Shown in pieces: positions 1 through 10,622 of a DNA stretch of 64,000 nucleotides. The stretch is from positions 1 through 64,000 of the forward strand of contig NZ_AKXQ01000027.1 in the NCBI RefSeq assembly GCF_000276805.1. The letters run 5' to 3'. Source of the stretch: Moritella dasanensis ArB 0140 (GTDB taxonomy: Bacteria; Pseudomonadota; Gammaproteobacteria; Enterobacterales; Moritellaceae). The translations under genes were made by a program, and so were the position numbers. How positions within the stretch are numbered: the stretch's first letter is position 1; every line of letters starts with the position of its first letter. Under the pieces are notes generated by a model that did no database searches, was not told the DNA's origin, and was given only the letters and a program-made list of their open reading frames with translations.

Positions 1-15
1 TGTTATAACATAACA
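1..15. promoter_or_regulatory. Probable Zur (zinc uptake regulator) box, left edge cut by the window
   Basis: TGTTATAACATAACA is an inverted repeat with arms TGTTATA and CATAACA (one mismatch) around a single base. It closely resembles the gammaproteobacterial Zur consensus core TGTTATAnTATAACA, recalled from family knowledge. It lies 28 bases before a COG0523 GTPase, a family often repressed by Zur under zinc sufficiency. The left flank of the site is outside the window, so the full motif cannot be judged. Confidence 0.55.
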
Positions 16-42
16 ATTAATTATTAAAACGTAGATATAATC

Positions 43-1248
43 ATGGCTAAACAAAAGTTACCTGTCACTGTACTCTCTGGATTTCTTGGAGCAGGAAAAA
101 CAACAGTACTCAACCATATTCTTCATAACCGCGAAGGAAAAAAGGTTGCTGTCATTGTTAATGACATGAGTGAGATAAACATTGATGCAGCCTTTGTAAA
201 AAGTGAAGTATCACTCAACCGTAGTGACGAAAAGCTTGTGGAAATGAGCAACGGCTGTATATGTTGCACACTACGTGAAGATCTTCTATTAGAAGTTGAT
301 AAATTAGCCAAAGACGGTCGATTTGATTACCTCGTAATAGAATCAACAGGCATTTCGGAGCCACTCCCCGTCGCTGAAACGTTTACTTTTGCCGATGAAA
401 ATGGCATTTCGTTATCAGACGCAGCGACGTTAGATACCATGGTGACTGTAGTAGATGCTGTTAATTTTTTAAAAGATTATGATGAAGCAAAATATCTACG
501 TGAGGCAGGTGAATATCTTAGCGATGAAGATGAGCGAAGCGTAACAGATTTATTGGTTGATCAAGTCGAATTTGCAGATGTTCTTCTTATTAGCAAAACA
601 GATTTAGCCAAACCAGGTGATATAGAAAGACTTCGTGCCATCCTTAAAGTGCTTAATACACGCGCTAAGGTTATTCCCATATCTTTGGGGAAAGTTGATA
701 TCGATGACGTACTAAACACGGGTTTGTTTGATTTTGAACAAGCAAAAGCAGCGCCAGGTTGGCTCAAAGAAATACGTGGTGAAAAAATACCTGAAACAGA
801 AGAATATGGTATTGGCAGTTTTAACTATGTTGCACGAAAACCATTTAATCCTGAAAAGTTTTATCAATTTCTGCACAACACAGAACAATTTGGCAAACTT
901 ATTCGTTCCAAAGGTTACTTTTGGTTAGCTTCTCGTCCGCAATTTTGCGGCCAATGGAGCCAAGCCGGCGGAATAGCACATTATGGTTTTGCAGGTATGT
1001 TTTGGAAATCAATCCCAGAAAAAGACTGGCCTACAGATCAAGAATCTCTCGATGATATACAAAAACAGTGGGTTGAGCCCTTTGGTGATATGCGTCAAGA
1101 ACTCGTATTTATCGGCCAAAATTTAGATCAAAAAAGAATGACAAACGCGCTGGATGAATGCCTATTAACTGAGGAAGAATTACTAAAAGGTAAGCATTTC
1201 TGGGCAACATTAAATGACCCTTTTCCTCAATGGGAGGAACACGAATGA
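43..1248 (+). CDS. CobW/COG0523-family GTP-binding metallochaperone
   Basis: A 401-residue G3E-family GTPase. The P-loop GFLGAGKTT is at residues 13-21, the metal-binding CxCC motif (C72, C74, C75) follows, SKTDL is the guanine-specificity motif, and a CobW C-terminal domain covers about residues 260-390. Members of this family hand zinc or another metal to target proteins at the cost of GTP. The stop overlaps the start of the next gene (ATGA), so the two are probably translationally coupled. A Zur-like box just upstream suggests expression during zinc starvation and a role like YeiR or ZigA rather than cobalamin synthesis. The metal and client are not visible in the sequence. Confidence 0.9.
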   Translation: MAKQKLPVTVLSGFLGAGKTTVLNHILHNREGKKVAVIVNDMSEINIDAAFVKSEVSLNRSDEKLVEMSNGCICCTLREDLLLEVDKLAKDGRFDYLVIESTGISEPLPVAETFTFADENGISLSDAATLDTMVTVVDAVNFLKDYDEAKYLREAGEYLSDEDERSVTDLLVDQVEFADVLLISKTDLAKPGDIERLRAILKVLNTRAKVIPISLGKVDIDDVLNTGLFDFEQAKAAPGWLKEIRGEKIPETEEYGIGSFNYVARKPFNPEKFYQFLHNTEQFGKLIRSKGYFWLASRPQFCGQWSQAGGIAHYGFAGMFWKSIPEKDWPTDQESLDDIQKQWVEPFGDMRQELVFIGQNLDQKRMTNALDECLLTEEELLKGKHFWATLNDPFPQWEEHE

Positions 1249-2003
1249 GCACCTTAAGCATTAACAATAACAATAACAATAACAATAACAATAACAATAA
1301 CAATAACAATAACAATAACATCAAGGCTAATACACAAAGCCACATTAACAAGGATGGTCCCAGCTTTCATTCACCGGGCTTAGTTGAAGGCATTTCCCCT
1401 ACCGTATTAACTGATATATATCGAGATGATACAAACATTGCGATTTGGCAGCGTAACCTTGACAATAAATTAACTATTGCGGTTAACCAGTTGTTAGAAC
1501 ATAAGCCAACATTAACGTTATTATTGATTGTAACGCCAGAAGATTGTTTTAAAGTATTGAGTGAAAAATTTGAAAAATCAGACGATATAACAACGTTAAT
1601 TAATGATATCACCTTAGTAGTTGATATGTTTTGTTGCCTGTTTGGCCTAAAACAAGCTGGATTAAGATTAACAATACTCGACCGAGCTATGTGTCCCCGT
1701 TTTCATGTTGACCGTATACCTTGCCGTTTAGTGACAACATACAAAGGGATCGGCACACAATGGCTTAATAATAGTGTCATTGATCGCACGAAACTAGGCG
1801 CAGAATACCAAGAAGAAACCGATGAGAAATCAGGTCTAATACGAGATATCGCAGATATAAATCAACTAACACAAGGTGATATTGCATTGCTTAAAGGCGA
1901 GAATTGGAATGAAAATGAAGGGGCAGGCCTTGTTCATCGTTCACCTGAGACTTCTCAAGGCGAACGTAGATTGTTTCTAACACTCGACTTTATTAGTGAT
2001 TAA
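1245..2003 (+). CDS. DUF1826-like protein with an N-terminal polyasparagine run
   Basis: A 252-residue protein. The start at 1245 is preferred over an in-frame ATG at 1230 because GGGAGGA lies directly before 1245 and the ATGA overlap with the GTPase stop is typical of coupling. Residues 7-25 are 19 consecutive asparagines; the rest looks like an ordinary soluble protein. Conserved-looking stretches are [14 protein letters not shown] (about residue 150) and GDIALLKG...HRSPET near the C-terminus; these match my memory of DUF1826, which occurs next to CobW-type GTPases in Pseudomonas and Vibrio. The HxD and later histidine recall a metal-dependent oxygenase-like fold, but function is unknown. 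It is probably co-regulated with the GTPase in metal homeostasis. Confidence 0.7.
   Translation: MSTLSINNNNNNNNNNNNNNNNNNNIKANTQSHINKDGPSFHSPGLVEGISPTVLTDIYRDDTNIAIWQRNLDNKLTIAVNQLLEHKPTLTLLLIVTPEDCFKVLSEKFEKSDDITTLINDITLVVDMFCCLFGLKQAGLRLTILDRAMCPRFHVDRIPCRLVTTYKGIGTQWLNNSVIDRTKLGAEYQEETDEKSGLIRDIADINQLTQGDIALLKGENWNENEGAGLVHRSPETSQGERRLFLTLDFISD
1263..1319 (+). repeat. Coding hexanucleotide microsatellite (AACAAT)9 plus AAC
   Basis: Nine perfect AACAAT units and a further AAC encode 19 asparagines inside the DUF1826-like gene, starting seven codons after its start. The perfection at the DNA level, with strictly alternating AAC and AAT codons, points to slipped-strand expansion rather than selection on the protein. 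Because the unit is six bases, gain or loss of units changes length by two residues without shifting frame. Confidence 0.97.
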
Positions 2004-2025
2004 AAATAAAGTCGGCTTCTATCAA

Positions 2026-2073
2026 TGAAATGACCCCCAGTAATTGGTCGTCCAACTATTGGGGGTCATTTCA
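2026..2073. repeat. 48-bp near-perfect palindrome, possible collapsed IS ends or hairpin terminator
   Basis: Arms at 2026-2047 and 2052-2073 pair over 22 positions with one mismatch and one G-T pair around a TCGT loop. No run of T follows on either strand, so it is not a classical intrinsic terminator. The arms (TGAAATGACCCCCA...GTTGGAC) resemble terminal inverted repeats of IS3-family (IS150-like) elements from memory, placed inner end to inner end as if the transposase interior was lost. No clear target duplication is visible. It may also act as the 3' hairpin of the preceding operon. Confidence 0.6.
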
Positions 2074-2098
2074 ATATCGCATGTCGGGATTAACGGCT

Positions 2099-2299
2099 TC
2101 AATTTCTAGAGATGTTCCATAATGGATTATTAATTCGATATGAATAGTTGTTGGTATTGCTCTGTCTATAAACTGAAAGCCCATCAAGTAAGGTTATAGG
2201 CTTCTCTTTATACTGCTTATTAATCAGCTTTAGAAAGGGTTCTAAGAGGCTAGTATCATTAGATATGGTTTTTATATAATTACGCAGTTTTTTGACTAT
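2099..2299 (-). pseudogene. Start-less open frame, possible decayed gene remnant
   Basis: Reading on the minus strand there are 66 sense codons between an in-frame TGA at 2302-2300 and a TGA at 2101-2099, with no ATG, GTG or TTG to begin translation. The peptide contains LEPFLKLINKQYKEKPITLL and ends in NNPLWNISRN. It is protein-like in composition but I do not recognise it. It sits next to the palindrome in a gap with no other gene, so it could be the tail of a degraded gene or chance in AT-rich DNA. Confidence 0.2.
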
Positions 2300-2310
2300 T
2301 CAGTAGACAT

Positions 2311-2358
2311 AAAAAAACCCTCAAAACATAAAATATACATAGTATGCTTCGAAGGTTT
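2311..2358 (-). terminator. Probable terminator of groESL
   Basis: On the minus strand AAACCTTC pairs with GAGGGTTT (one wobble) and is followed by a T run (seven A on the plus strand at 2311-2317). The loop is long (28 bases) but contains its own small ATAC/GTAT hairpin. It lies about 60 bases past the groL stop. Confidence 0.5.
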
Positions 2359-2421
2359 TACGGTAAACTTTAAATGTTAATTAAATCAAAGTTTAACCTA
2401 AGTTAAGACGTAAAATTTAAT

Positions 2422-4083
<1,662 letters not shown>

Positions 4084-4139
4084 TTAATATCGATCTATTA
4101 ATTTATGGGTTTAGGTCTATCAAAAATAAATACTAAGAT

Positions 4140-4430
4140 TTATTCAACGATAGCTAAAATATCGGCTTCGCTCATGATTAAAACTTCTTTACCATCAATC
4201 TTTTCAGCTTTAACGCCATAACCTTCATTAAAAATAACTGTATCGCCAACGCTAACTGCTAAAGGACGTACTTCACCGCTATCAATTAAACGACCGTTAC
4301 CAACAGCAATAACTTCACCGCGAGTAGATAATGATGCTGATGCACCAGTAAGCACGATACCGCCTGCTGATTTAGTTTCTTGTTCTTGGCGACGAACGAT
4401 CACACGATCGTGTAGTGGACGAATTGTCAT
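4140..4430 (-). CDS. groS: Co-chaperonin GroES (10 kDa)
   Basis: A 96-residue protein that caps GroEL as a heptamer. The start [14 protein letters not shown] is the standard GroES N-terminus; an in-frame ATG 24 bases upstream would add eight residues absent from the family, and GGAGAT lies at the right distance for the start at 4430. The mobile loop ([14 protein letters not shown], about residues 17-30) and the terminal EADILAIVE are recognisable. It is the first gene of the groESL operon. Confidence 0.98.
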   Translation of the reverse strand: MTIRPLHDRVIVRRQEQETKSAGGIVLTGASASLSTRGEVIAVGNGRLIDSGEVRPLAVSVGDTVIFNEGYGVKAEKIDGKEVLIMSEADILAIVE

Positions 4431-4506
4431 TTGAAGATCTCCTAAAGAATACATGTTGCGAATATCAATGGCCGGTTATTTACCAATACCATGACTATGG
4501 CATAAT

Positions 4507-4535
4507 ATATCGGGGCAACTGCTTTCCAACTCAAG
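4507..4535 (-). promoter_or_regulatory. Sigma-32 (heat shock) type promoter of groESL
   Basis: On the minus strand CCCTTGAG (-35, core 4530-4535) is separated by 14 bases from CCCCGATAT (-10, 4507-4515). This fits the sigma-32 consensus CTTGAAA-N13/15-CCCCATnT and lies about 75 bases before the groES start. No CIRCE element was seen, as expected for a gammaproteobacterium. Confidence 0.8.
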
Positions 4536-4741
4536 GGAAAAGCTAAAAATAGTTACTAAATTCGTACCTTAAATAGCAGTTTTTAGATTGTATCCACATA
4601 TAGAAGTGTAAATGTCTGGTAAAAGTGCAACACAAAGCTGTTGGTTGACGAAGAAAAGCGTAAAATAGCCCGATAAAATTTTCGCTAGATTTAGCAAAAA
4701 CAAAAGACCAAACGCATTTTAGGTATTTTAGGTAGGTAGCA

Positions 4742-6115
4742 TTGAAAGATAAACACGGCCTGCTCTCCGCTCCCGTTTCTCAGGTAATGACAAAGATGGC
4801 CGTGCCTATGGGTTACGGTTTATTAGCCGTGCTTGGCTTTAGCTTAGTGGATACTTATTTTGTCAGCTTGCTGGGTACGCAGGCATTAGCCGCGATCAGC
4901 TTTACCTTCCCGGTGACCTTTTTTGTCTCGGCATTAGCCATGGGGTTAGGCACGGGTTTATCTGCTTGTTTAGCGCGTTTATTAGGTCAAGGTCAGCACC
5001 AAGACGCCGCGCGGTTAACTTCCGACGGTCTATTGTTAGCACTGACTACGGTACTCATCGTTGCCGCCATTGGCATTAACAGTATACAGCCATTATTCAG
5101 ACTACTTGGTGCCAGTGATACCTTGATGGTCTACATCCAAGATTATATGTTTTATTGGTATGTCGCGATTCCCTTTTTAGTCATCCCGATGGTGGGTAAT
5201 GCCGCCATCCGAGCTACCGGTGATACCAAGACCCCCAGCAGAGTCATGATCATCGCTGGTTTCATGAATGGTCTGCTCGATCCGTTATTAATCTTTGGAC
5301 TTGGTCCGTTTCCTGAACTCGACGTTAAAGGTGCTGCAATTGCCTCTGGTCTGTCGTGGTTAATTACCTTTGCGGTGGCGATATACCTATTGCGCTATCG
5401 TGAACAACTGTTGTTATTAACCAGACCAAATCTAGCTAACATGCTTAAAAATTGGCGTAAGATTGCTGCGATTGGTATGCCAGCGTCTTTAACGAATATG
5501 CTGAGTCCAGTCAACAATGCTTTCGTCATGTGGCAGCTTGCGGCATTTAGCACGACAGCTGTTGCTGCTTACGGTGCCGGTACTCGCATGGAAGCGATTT
5601 TATTAATCGGTATGATCGCGGTGAGCTCTATGCTTTCGCCTTTTATCGCGCAAAATTCATCAGCCAATAACCCACAACGTTGTTTAACCGCGATCAAGCT
5701 CGCGATCCGTTATGCATTAATCTCACAACTGGTTATTTACCTGTTTATTGCCTTAACCGCGCCGTATATCGCGGCTTTGTTCAGTGATGATGTGGCAGTG
5801 ATCGGTCATCTATCGCTCTACCTTTATATCATCCCAGCATCGTTTGCGATGCAAGGTATTATGATGGCGGTGGCGTCGAGCTTAAACGGCTTTAACCGAC
5901 CAATGTCAGCATTGACGCTTAGCGTGCTGCGTTCACTGTTAATCATTAGCCTATCGAGTATCGGTGGTCATTATTATGGTGAGAAAGGTATCTTCTTTGG
6001 TATCGCCAGCGCCAACGTATTAGTCGGTTTGTTAGCCTTGTATTATGCCCAGCGATTACAGCTAGAACTGCGTCATGAATTACAACTTGGGGTAGTACCG
6101 ACAGCTGATACATAA
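4742..6115 (+). CDS. MATE family multidrug/metabolite efflux transporter
   Basis: A 457-residue inner membrane protein with about 12 hydrophobic segments arranged as two six-helix halves, as in NorM/DinF transporters, which exchange Na+ or H+ for cationic or aromatic compounds. The first helix carries VDTYFVSLLGTQALAAISF, a typical MATE motif. It begins at a TTG codon; TAGGTAGG a few bases upstream is a reasonable ribosome binding site and no nearby ATG fits better. It is divergent from groES and stands alone. The substrate cannot be told from the sequence. Confidence 0.85.
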   Translation: MKDKHGLLSAPVSQVMTKMAVPMGYGLLAVLGFSLVDTYFVSLLGTQALAAISFTFPVTFFVSALAMGLGTGLSACLARLLGQGQHQDAARLTSDGLLLALTTVLIVAAIGINSIQPLFRLLGASDTLMVYIQDYMFYWYVAIPFLVIPMVGNAAIRATGDTKTPSRVMIIAGFMNGLLDPLLIFGLGPFPELDVKGAAIASGLSWLITFAVAIYLLRYREQLLLLTRPNLANMLKNWRKIAAIGMPASLTNMLSPVNNAFVMWQLAAFSTTAVAAYGAGTRMEAILLIGMIAVSSMLSPFIAQNSSANNPQRCLTAIKLAIRYALISQLVIYLFIALTAPYIAALFSDDVAVIGHLSLYLYIIPASFAMQGIMMAVASSLNGFNRPMSALTLSVLRSLLIISLSSIGGHYYGEKGIFFGIASANVLVGLLALYYAQRLQLELRHELQLGVVPTADT

Positions 6116-6150
6116 TCCTCTCTCGGCATGACGACTCAAGCACAATTAAC

Positions 6151-6183
6151 TAAATTGCCCTCCACGAAAGAGGGCTAAATTAA
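6151..6183. terminator. Bidirectional terminator between MATE gene and chemoreceptor gene
   Basis: GCCCTC (6157-6162) and GAGGGC (6170-6175) form the stem with flanking AATT/TAAATT pairs, between two convergent genes. Confidence 0.65.
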
Positions 6184-6186
6184 CGA

Positions 6187-8259
6187 TTAAGACAGCTTGA
6201 ATTTATTGACCAGTGCAGCCAACTGTTCATTTGCCGAAGCCAAGTTTTGGGTACTTGCTGTCGTTTCCTGCCCGTTTTCCGTCAACTCCTGCACCATCCC
6301 CTGAATGGTATGCATGTTGCGAGAGATCTCTTCGGTGACTGAGCTTTGTTCTTCTGATGCTGTCGCAATTTGCACACTCAGATCATTAATAACCACAATT
6401 GATTCGGTCATAATATCTAAGCTCTCTGCAACTCTCGAGGCATTGTCTGCAACCTGCTCACAACTCTGCTTTGTCCCATCCATCACATCTACAGCAGTAG
6501 TGGCATCACGACGCAGTGTCGTCAGCATCTCACTAATTTGAGCGGTACTGTCCTGCGTACGCGCAGCAAGGGAGCGAACTTCATCCGCCACAACCGCAAA
6601 ACCACGTCCTTGTTCGCCAGCGCGAGCCGCTTCAATAGCCGCATTAAGCGCAAGCAAATTGGTTTGATCAGCAATGCCACCGATAACTTCTAATACGGTA
6701 GCGATCTGCTGCGTATTATTATTCATGGTGTGAATACTATCTGACGCCGTTTCCATCTCAGTAACCAAAGCCATAACACTGTTCGATGCTTCTGTTACGG
6801 TTATCTTAGAGGCCATACCCTCATCTGTCGCACTCTGAGTATTCGCTGCTGTCTGTACCGCATTTTGCGCCACAATATCCGCCGTTGTGCTCATTTCTGT
6901 AATGGCAGTAACCGCAAGTTCGGTTTCTGCAGTATGGTTGTTTAGCGCCAAACTATTACGCTCTGATTGTGTATGAATCTGCTGAATACCGTCGGTAATA
7001 TGCCCCGAAGCCTGTGAAATTTCCAACATCATAGATTGCAGATAACCGATAAAGGTATTTACCGAATGGCTAATATCAGCCACTTCGTCTTCAGAGATTA
7101 TGACAAGGCGCGAAGTTAAATCGGCTTCGCCAGTAGACAGTGTATCGATACGTGTTTTCAACACGACTAACTCTTTAACTATCTTGTTCACCACCCAAAT
7201 AGATGCCAACACCGACAGCACAAATAATACGGCTGCAAAGCCGAGACTATTAGATACCTCGGTAGCAAAGATCGCTTCAGTTGCATCGGTTAAGCTTTCT
7301 TGGATCGAAGTAACATCACTTTCGTAAGCACCAGTACCAATAATCCAGTTCCACTCTGGCATAATTTTTCGTACATAAGAGATCTTGTTTTCAGTTTTAT
7401 TAGTCGCTGGATTCACGAAAGGGGTCAGCAAAAATGCATCGTTCTTACTCGCTAGAGCGACTACTGTATCTCGCGTATTTTTCACAGTTTGACCGACTAG
7501 CGCGCTGTTAGTATGCGCAAGGATTTTACCTCTCGAATCTTGGATCCAAAAATAGCCGTTTTTACCATACTTAGCTGCAACAATATTTTTCAGCGCTGTA
7601 TCAATCTTGCCTTGCTTTAAAGTACTGATATATTCACCAGTAGCGACAACAATATTTAACGGTTTAAAGTAAAATGATACCGACAGTTTGTCTTCCATCT
7701 TTTGGGTTGCGGGATTAGAAAAAGTGTAACGGCTAATACCGAATGCCTGTTTCTTGGCCGATGAGACAATATTTCGGGCGTAGAAAATACCTTTTTTATC
7801 GGTCGCGTCATAGCTATTACGGCCAATAACGTTAGGGTTTGAACCATGTGCTACATACGCGACGGTATCGGCATCATAGGCAAAGATATAACGACCATGA
7901 CCCCATTGGTAATTATTGATGAAAGCAAAAATATTCAACTTTGCAGCTTCAGGCGAATCACTCGCTTCATACATCTTATTGATGGTTTGCTTAAACGTAG
8001 CGCTCTCAGTGAGTAACTCTGCTTTTATATTTTCAACTTTAGACTGCTCATAGAGGTTAGCAAGTGATAACGTGATGGTATCAACTTGTCCCAGCAAATT
8101 ATTTTTTATTACATTCTCAACTTGAGTACTGACATTATGCTTTTCTTCTGCAAGTACTGACTTTTCAATATTCAGCATACTGATAATAAAGAAGCTGCTC
8201 ACAGCCAGTAATGCAACACACACGGTTGCGATTAATTTAATCTTAATAGTCATTTTCAT
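6187..8259 (-). CDS. Methyl-accepting chemotaxis protein with double Cache sensor
   Basis: A 690-residue transducer. A membrane segment lies at about residues 8-28, a periplasmic region at 30-338 holds two sCache_2-like repeats (one around [19 protein letters not shown], one around [20 protein letters not shown]), and a second membrane segment spans 340-358. HAMP follows, and the signalling hairpin [20 protein letters not shown] lies at 527-546. It would bind a small ligand in the periplasm and control CheA through CheW. There is no C-terminal NWETF-type CheR tether. An ATG two codons downstream is an alternative start. The ligand is unknown; sCache_2 receptors often sense organic acids. Confidence 0.92.
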   Translation of the reverse strand: MKMTIKIKLIATVCVALLAVSSFFIISMLNIEKSVLAEEKHNVSTQVENVIKNNLLGQVDTITLSLANLYEQSKVENIKAELLTESATFKQTINKMYEASDSPEAAKLNIFAFINNYQWGHGRYIFAYDADTVAYVAHGSNPNVIGRNSYDATDKKGIFYARNIVSSAKKQAFGISRYTFSNPATQKMEDKLSVSFYFKPLNIVVATGEYISTLKQGKIDTALKNIVAAKYGKNGYFWIQDSRGKILAHTNSALVGQTVKNTRDTVVALASKNDAFLLTPFVNPATNKTENKISYVRKIMPEWNWIIGTGAYESDVTSIQESLTDATEAIFATEVSNSLGFAAVLFVLSVLASIWVVNKIVKELVVLKTRIDTLSTGEADLTSRLVIISEDEVADISHSVNTFIGYLQSMMLEISQASGHITDGIQQIHTQSERNSLALNNHTAETELAVTAITEMSTTADIVAQNAVQTAANTQSATDEGMASKITVTEASNSVMALVTEMETASDSIHTMNNNTQQIATVLEVIGGIADQTNLLALNAAIEAARAGEQGRGFAVVADEVRSLAARTQDSTAQISEMLTTLRRDATTAVDVMDGTKQSCEQVADNASRVAESLDIMTESIVVINDLSVQIATASEEQSSVTEEISRNMHTIQGMVQELTENGQETTASTQNLASANEQLAALVNKFKLS

Positions 8260-8969
8260 TAGGGTTTCATTTCTCCAAAAACTAGCGCCACTTCAGCGTA
8301 AACAACCGTAAGCGAGTGTAAATTACTGTCAAGAGGAAATTAACATAAAAACAATCTTGGCATAATGCTTTTATTTGAAGTCGCTCGCAAATATTGATGT
8401 AGAACATTACTCGCTCAAAATCTGTTCAATTTACACACACTGAAAATAGCCACATCAAATAAACCAGTCTTCTAAAACCATCAGACAAACACATAACTTA
8501 TTTAAATCAGCAACTTAAAATAAATTCAGATTAATAAGATAATCCATATTTAACAATTAAATTACGCCACTAACATATTCAATCCTTGTGCCCTATTTAC
8601 CAATTAACGACTCATGTTGCTCTAATCGCTATACATTATCGCCAATAATTACACATCGAACGGTGTCTGAATTAAACGCTCTATTAAGCAATCAATTACC
8701 GAGTAAAAAGCCTGCCTAGCAGTCTACATATTCAGCTAATTCACCAGTGTTAATGGATCCTCCCCTAAAGACCAAATTTACAGGTCGAATATGCACTAAT
8801 AATCCACCAAGCTTGCTGTTTCCTAGGCAAAAATAAAATATATTTAGCATTCTTAAAACTTTATTTAGAAAGGTGATCTAAAGCCGTTTTATTGCCAAAA
8901 ATACCACGTATTATCCGCACATAAATGTTGTATTCCCCCTACGTTTCGATCAAATAGCAGAGTGTACTG
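8260..8969. other. 710-bp intergenic region upstream of aspA
   Basis: It separates the divergent chemoreceptor gene and aspA. It is AT-rich, has stops in all frames at short intervals, and no RNA gene or convincing hairpin was found. It must contain the promoters of both flanking genes. In E. coli the anion carrier gene dcuA is beside aspA; no trace of it was recognised here. Confidence 0.6.
8868..8889 (+). promoter_or_regulatory. Candidate CRP half-site upstream of aspA
   Basis: GAAAGGTGATCTAAAGCCG matches the left half of the CRP consensus AAATGTGATCTAGATCACATTT well but the right half poorly. It lies about 80 bases before aspA, which in E. coli is activated by CRP and FNR. Confidence 0.25.
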
Positions 8970-10421
8970 ATGACTGTATTAGCAACCGATTTTACTCAAG
9001 AAACCCGTTTAGAAACTGACTTATTAGGTGTTAAAGAAATACCAGCACACGCTTATTACGGTATTCATACCTTAAGAGCGATGGAAAATTTCCACATCAG
9101 TAATGAGAAAATCGGTGACTGTCCTGAATTTGTACGCGGCATGGTTAAAACCAAAAAAGCGGCAGCATTAGCCAACGGTATCTTAGGTACTATTCCAGAA
9201 CATATTAGCGAAGCGATTGTGAAGGCTTGTGACACCCTACTCGCCACCGAGCATTTTTATGACCAGTTCCCAGTTGATGCGTTCCAAGGTGGTGCTGGCA
9301 CATCGGTAAACATGAATACTAATGAAGTATTAGCCAATATCGCCTTAGAGCAAATGGGTCATACCAAAGGCGCTTACAGCCACATTAACCCTAATGATCA
9401 TGTGAATAAAAGTCAGAGCACCAATGATGCTTACCCGACTGGTTTCCGCGTGGCTTTGTTTGAACGATCTAACGCTGTATTAATCGCGCTAACGTCATTA
9501 AGCGAAACGTTCTTAACCAAGTCAGCTGAATTTAATGACGTATTAAAAATGGGGCGTACGCAGTTACAAGACGCGGTACCGATGACATTAGGTCAAGAGT
9601 TCCGTGCGTTTGGTATTACCTTAAGAGAAGAAATCAAGAGCATCAAGCGTTGCCAAGAATTACTGCTTGAAATCAACCTCGGCGCAACAGCAATCGGTAC
9701 CGGTTTAAACTCGCCAGTGGGCTATTCAGCACTCGCGATTGAAAAACTAGCTGAAATTACCGGTCATGCATTTGTACCTGCAGAAGATTTAGTAGAAGCA
9801 ACGTCTGACTGTGGCGCTTATGTGATGTTGTCGAGCGGATTAAAACGTTTAGCGGTAAAACTATCTAAGATCTGTAACGATTTACGCCTACTTTCTTCTG
9901 GTCCACGCACCGGCTTGAATGAAATTAACTTACCAGAAATGCAGGCCGGTTCATCAATCATGCCAGCCAAAGTAAACCCAGTTATCCCTGAAGTAGTTAA
10001 CCAAGTGGCGTTTAAAGTATGTGGTAACGATTTAACCATCACGATGGCTGCTGAAGCGGGTCAATTACAATTAAACGTAATGGAACCTGTGATTGGCCAA
10101 TGCCTGTTTGAATCATTGTCGTTATTAGAAAATGCCTGCTTCACGCTACAAGATAAATGTGTGAAAGGCATTACCGCTAACCGCAAGGTATGCCTAGACT
10201 TCGTGTTAAATTCAATTGGTATTATCACTTATTTAAACCCATTCATTGGTCATCATGAAGGCGATACTATCGGTCGTATCTGTGCTGAAACAGGTAAGAG
10301 CGTACGTGAAGTGGTATTGGCGCGAGGTTTACTGTCTGAAGCGGAATTAGATGAGATATTCTCTATCGAAAACTTAATGAATCCAAAATATACAGCGCAA
10401 CGTTTTTCTAAAGCGGTTTAA
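8970..10421 (+). CDS. aspA: Aspartate ammonia-lyase (aspartase)
   Basis: A 483-residue enzyme that reversibly deaminates L-aspartate to fumarate and ammonia. The fumarase/aspartase signature [11 protein letters not shown] is at residues 327-337, which holds the flexible catalytic loop and serine base; [10 protein letters not shown] (111-120) and [11 protein letters not shown] (147-157) form the other substrate-binding regions. Length and termini are typical. It stands alone and is followed by a strong terminator. In E. coli aspA, fxsA and groESL are neighbours; here aspA lies between groESL and fxsA with other genes inserted. Confidence 0.97.
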   Translation: MTVLATDFTQETRLETDLLGVKEIPAHAYYGIHTLRAMENFHISNEKIGDCPEFVRGMVKTKKAAALANGILGTIPEHISEAIVKACDTLLATEHFYDQFPVDAFQGGAGTSVNMNTNEVLANIALEQMGHTKGAYSHINPNDHVNKSQSTNDAYPTGFRVALFERSNAVLIALTSLSETFLTKSAEFNDVLKMGRTQLQDAVPMTLGQEFRAFGITLREEIKSIKRCQELLLEINLGATAIGTGLNSPVGYSALAIEKLAEITGHAFVPAEDLVEATSDCGAYVMLSSGLKRLAVKLSKICNDLRLLSSGPRTGLNEINLPEMQAGSSIMPAKVNPVIPEVVNQVAFKVCGNDLTITMAAEAGQLQLNVMEPVIGQCLFESLSLLENACFTLQDKCVKGITANRKVCLDFVLNSIGIITYLNPFIGHHEGDTIGRICAETGKSVREVVLARGLLSEAELDEIFSIENLMNPKYTAQRFSKAV

Positions 10422-10494
10422 TTAAAACCGACTTCATAACGCTATTTACTCGCGCTAGTATTAAAGCACGTTACTAAAAAGTAACTGTTTAAAC

Positions 10495-10537
10495 AAAAAT
10501 CCCCGTTACAGTCATAACCAGTAAAGGGGATTTTTTA
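10495..10537 (+). terminator. Intrinsic terminator of aspA
   Basis: AAAAATCCCC (10495-10504) pairs with GGGGATTTTT and ends in a T run, with a loop of about 21 bases. Confidence 0.85.
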
Positions 10538-10622
10538 TCACACAATTAATTTTTATAGCGATTGCTTACAAACCTTGCAACAGCCTGTCCAATGCTTTGT
10601 GACACTTTATCGCTATTCACAA

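Noticed and set aside
1263-1319. Short regular repeat as possible CRISPR
   Set aside because: Units are 6 bases with no spacers; it is a coding microsatellite.
1109-1351. Minus-strand open frame with a long polyleucine run
   Set aside because: It is the antisense reading of the AACAAT repeat and lies wholly over two coding genes; no ribosome site.
2026-2073. Palindrome as an IS circle junction
   Set aside because: In a circle junction the outer tips face each other; here the presumed tips (TGAAATGA) are on the outside.
8260-8969. Decayed dcuA beside aspA
   Set aside because: No open frame or recognisable membrane-helix coding trace in the gap.
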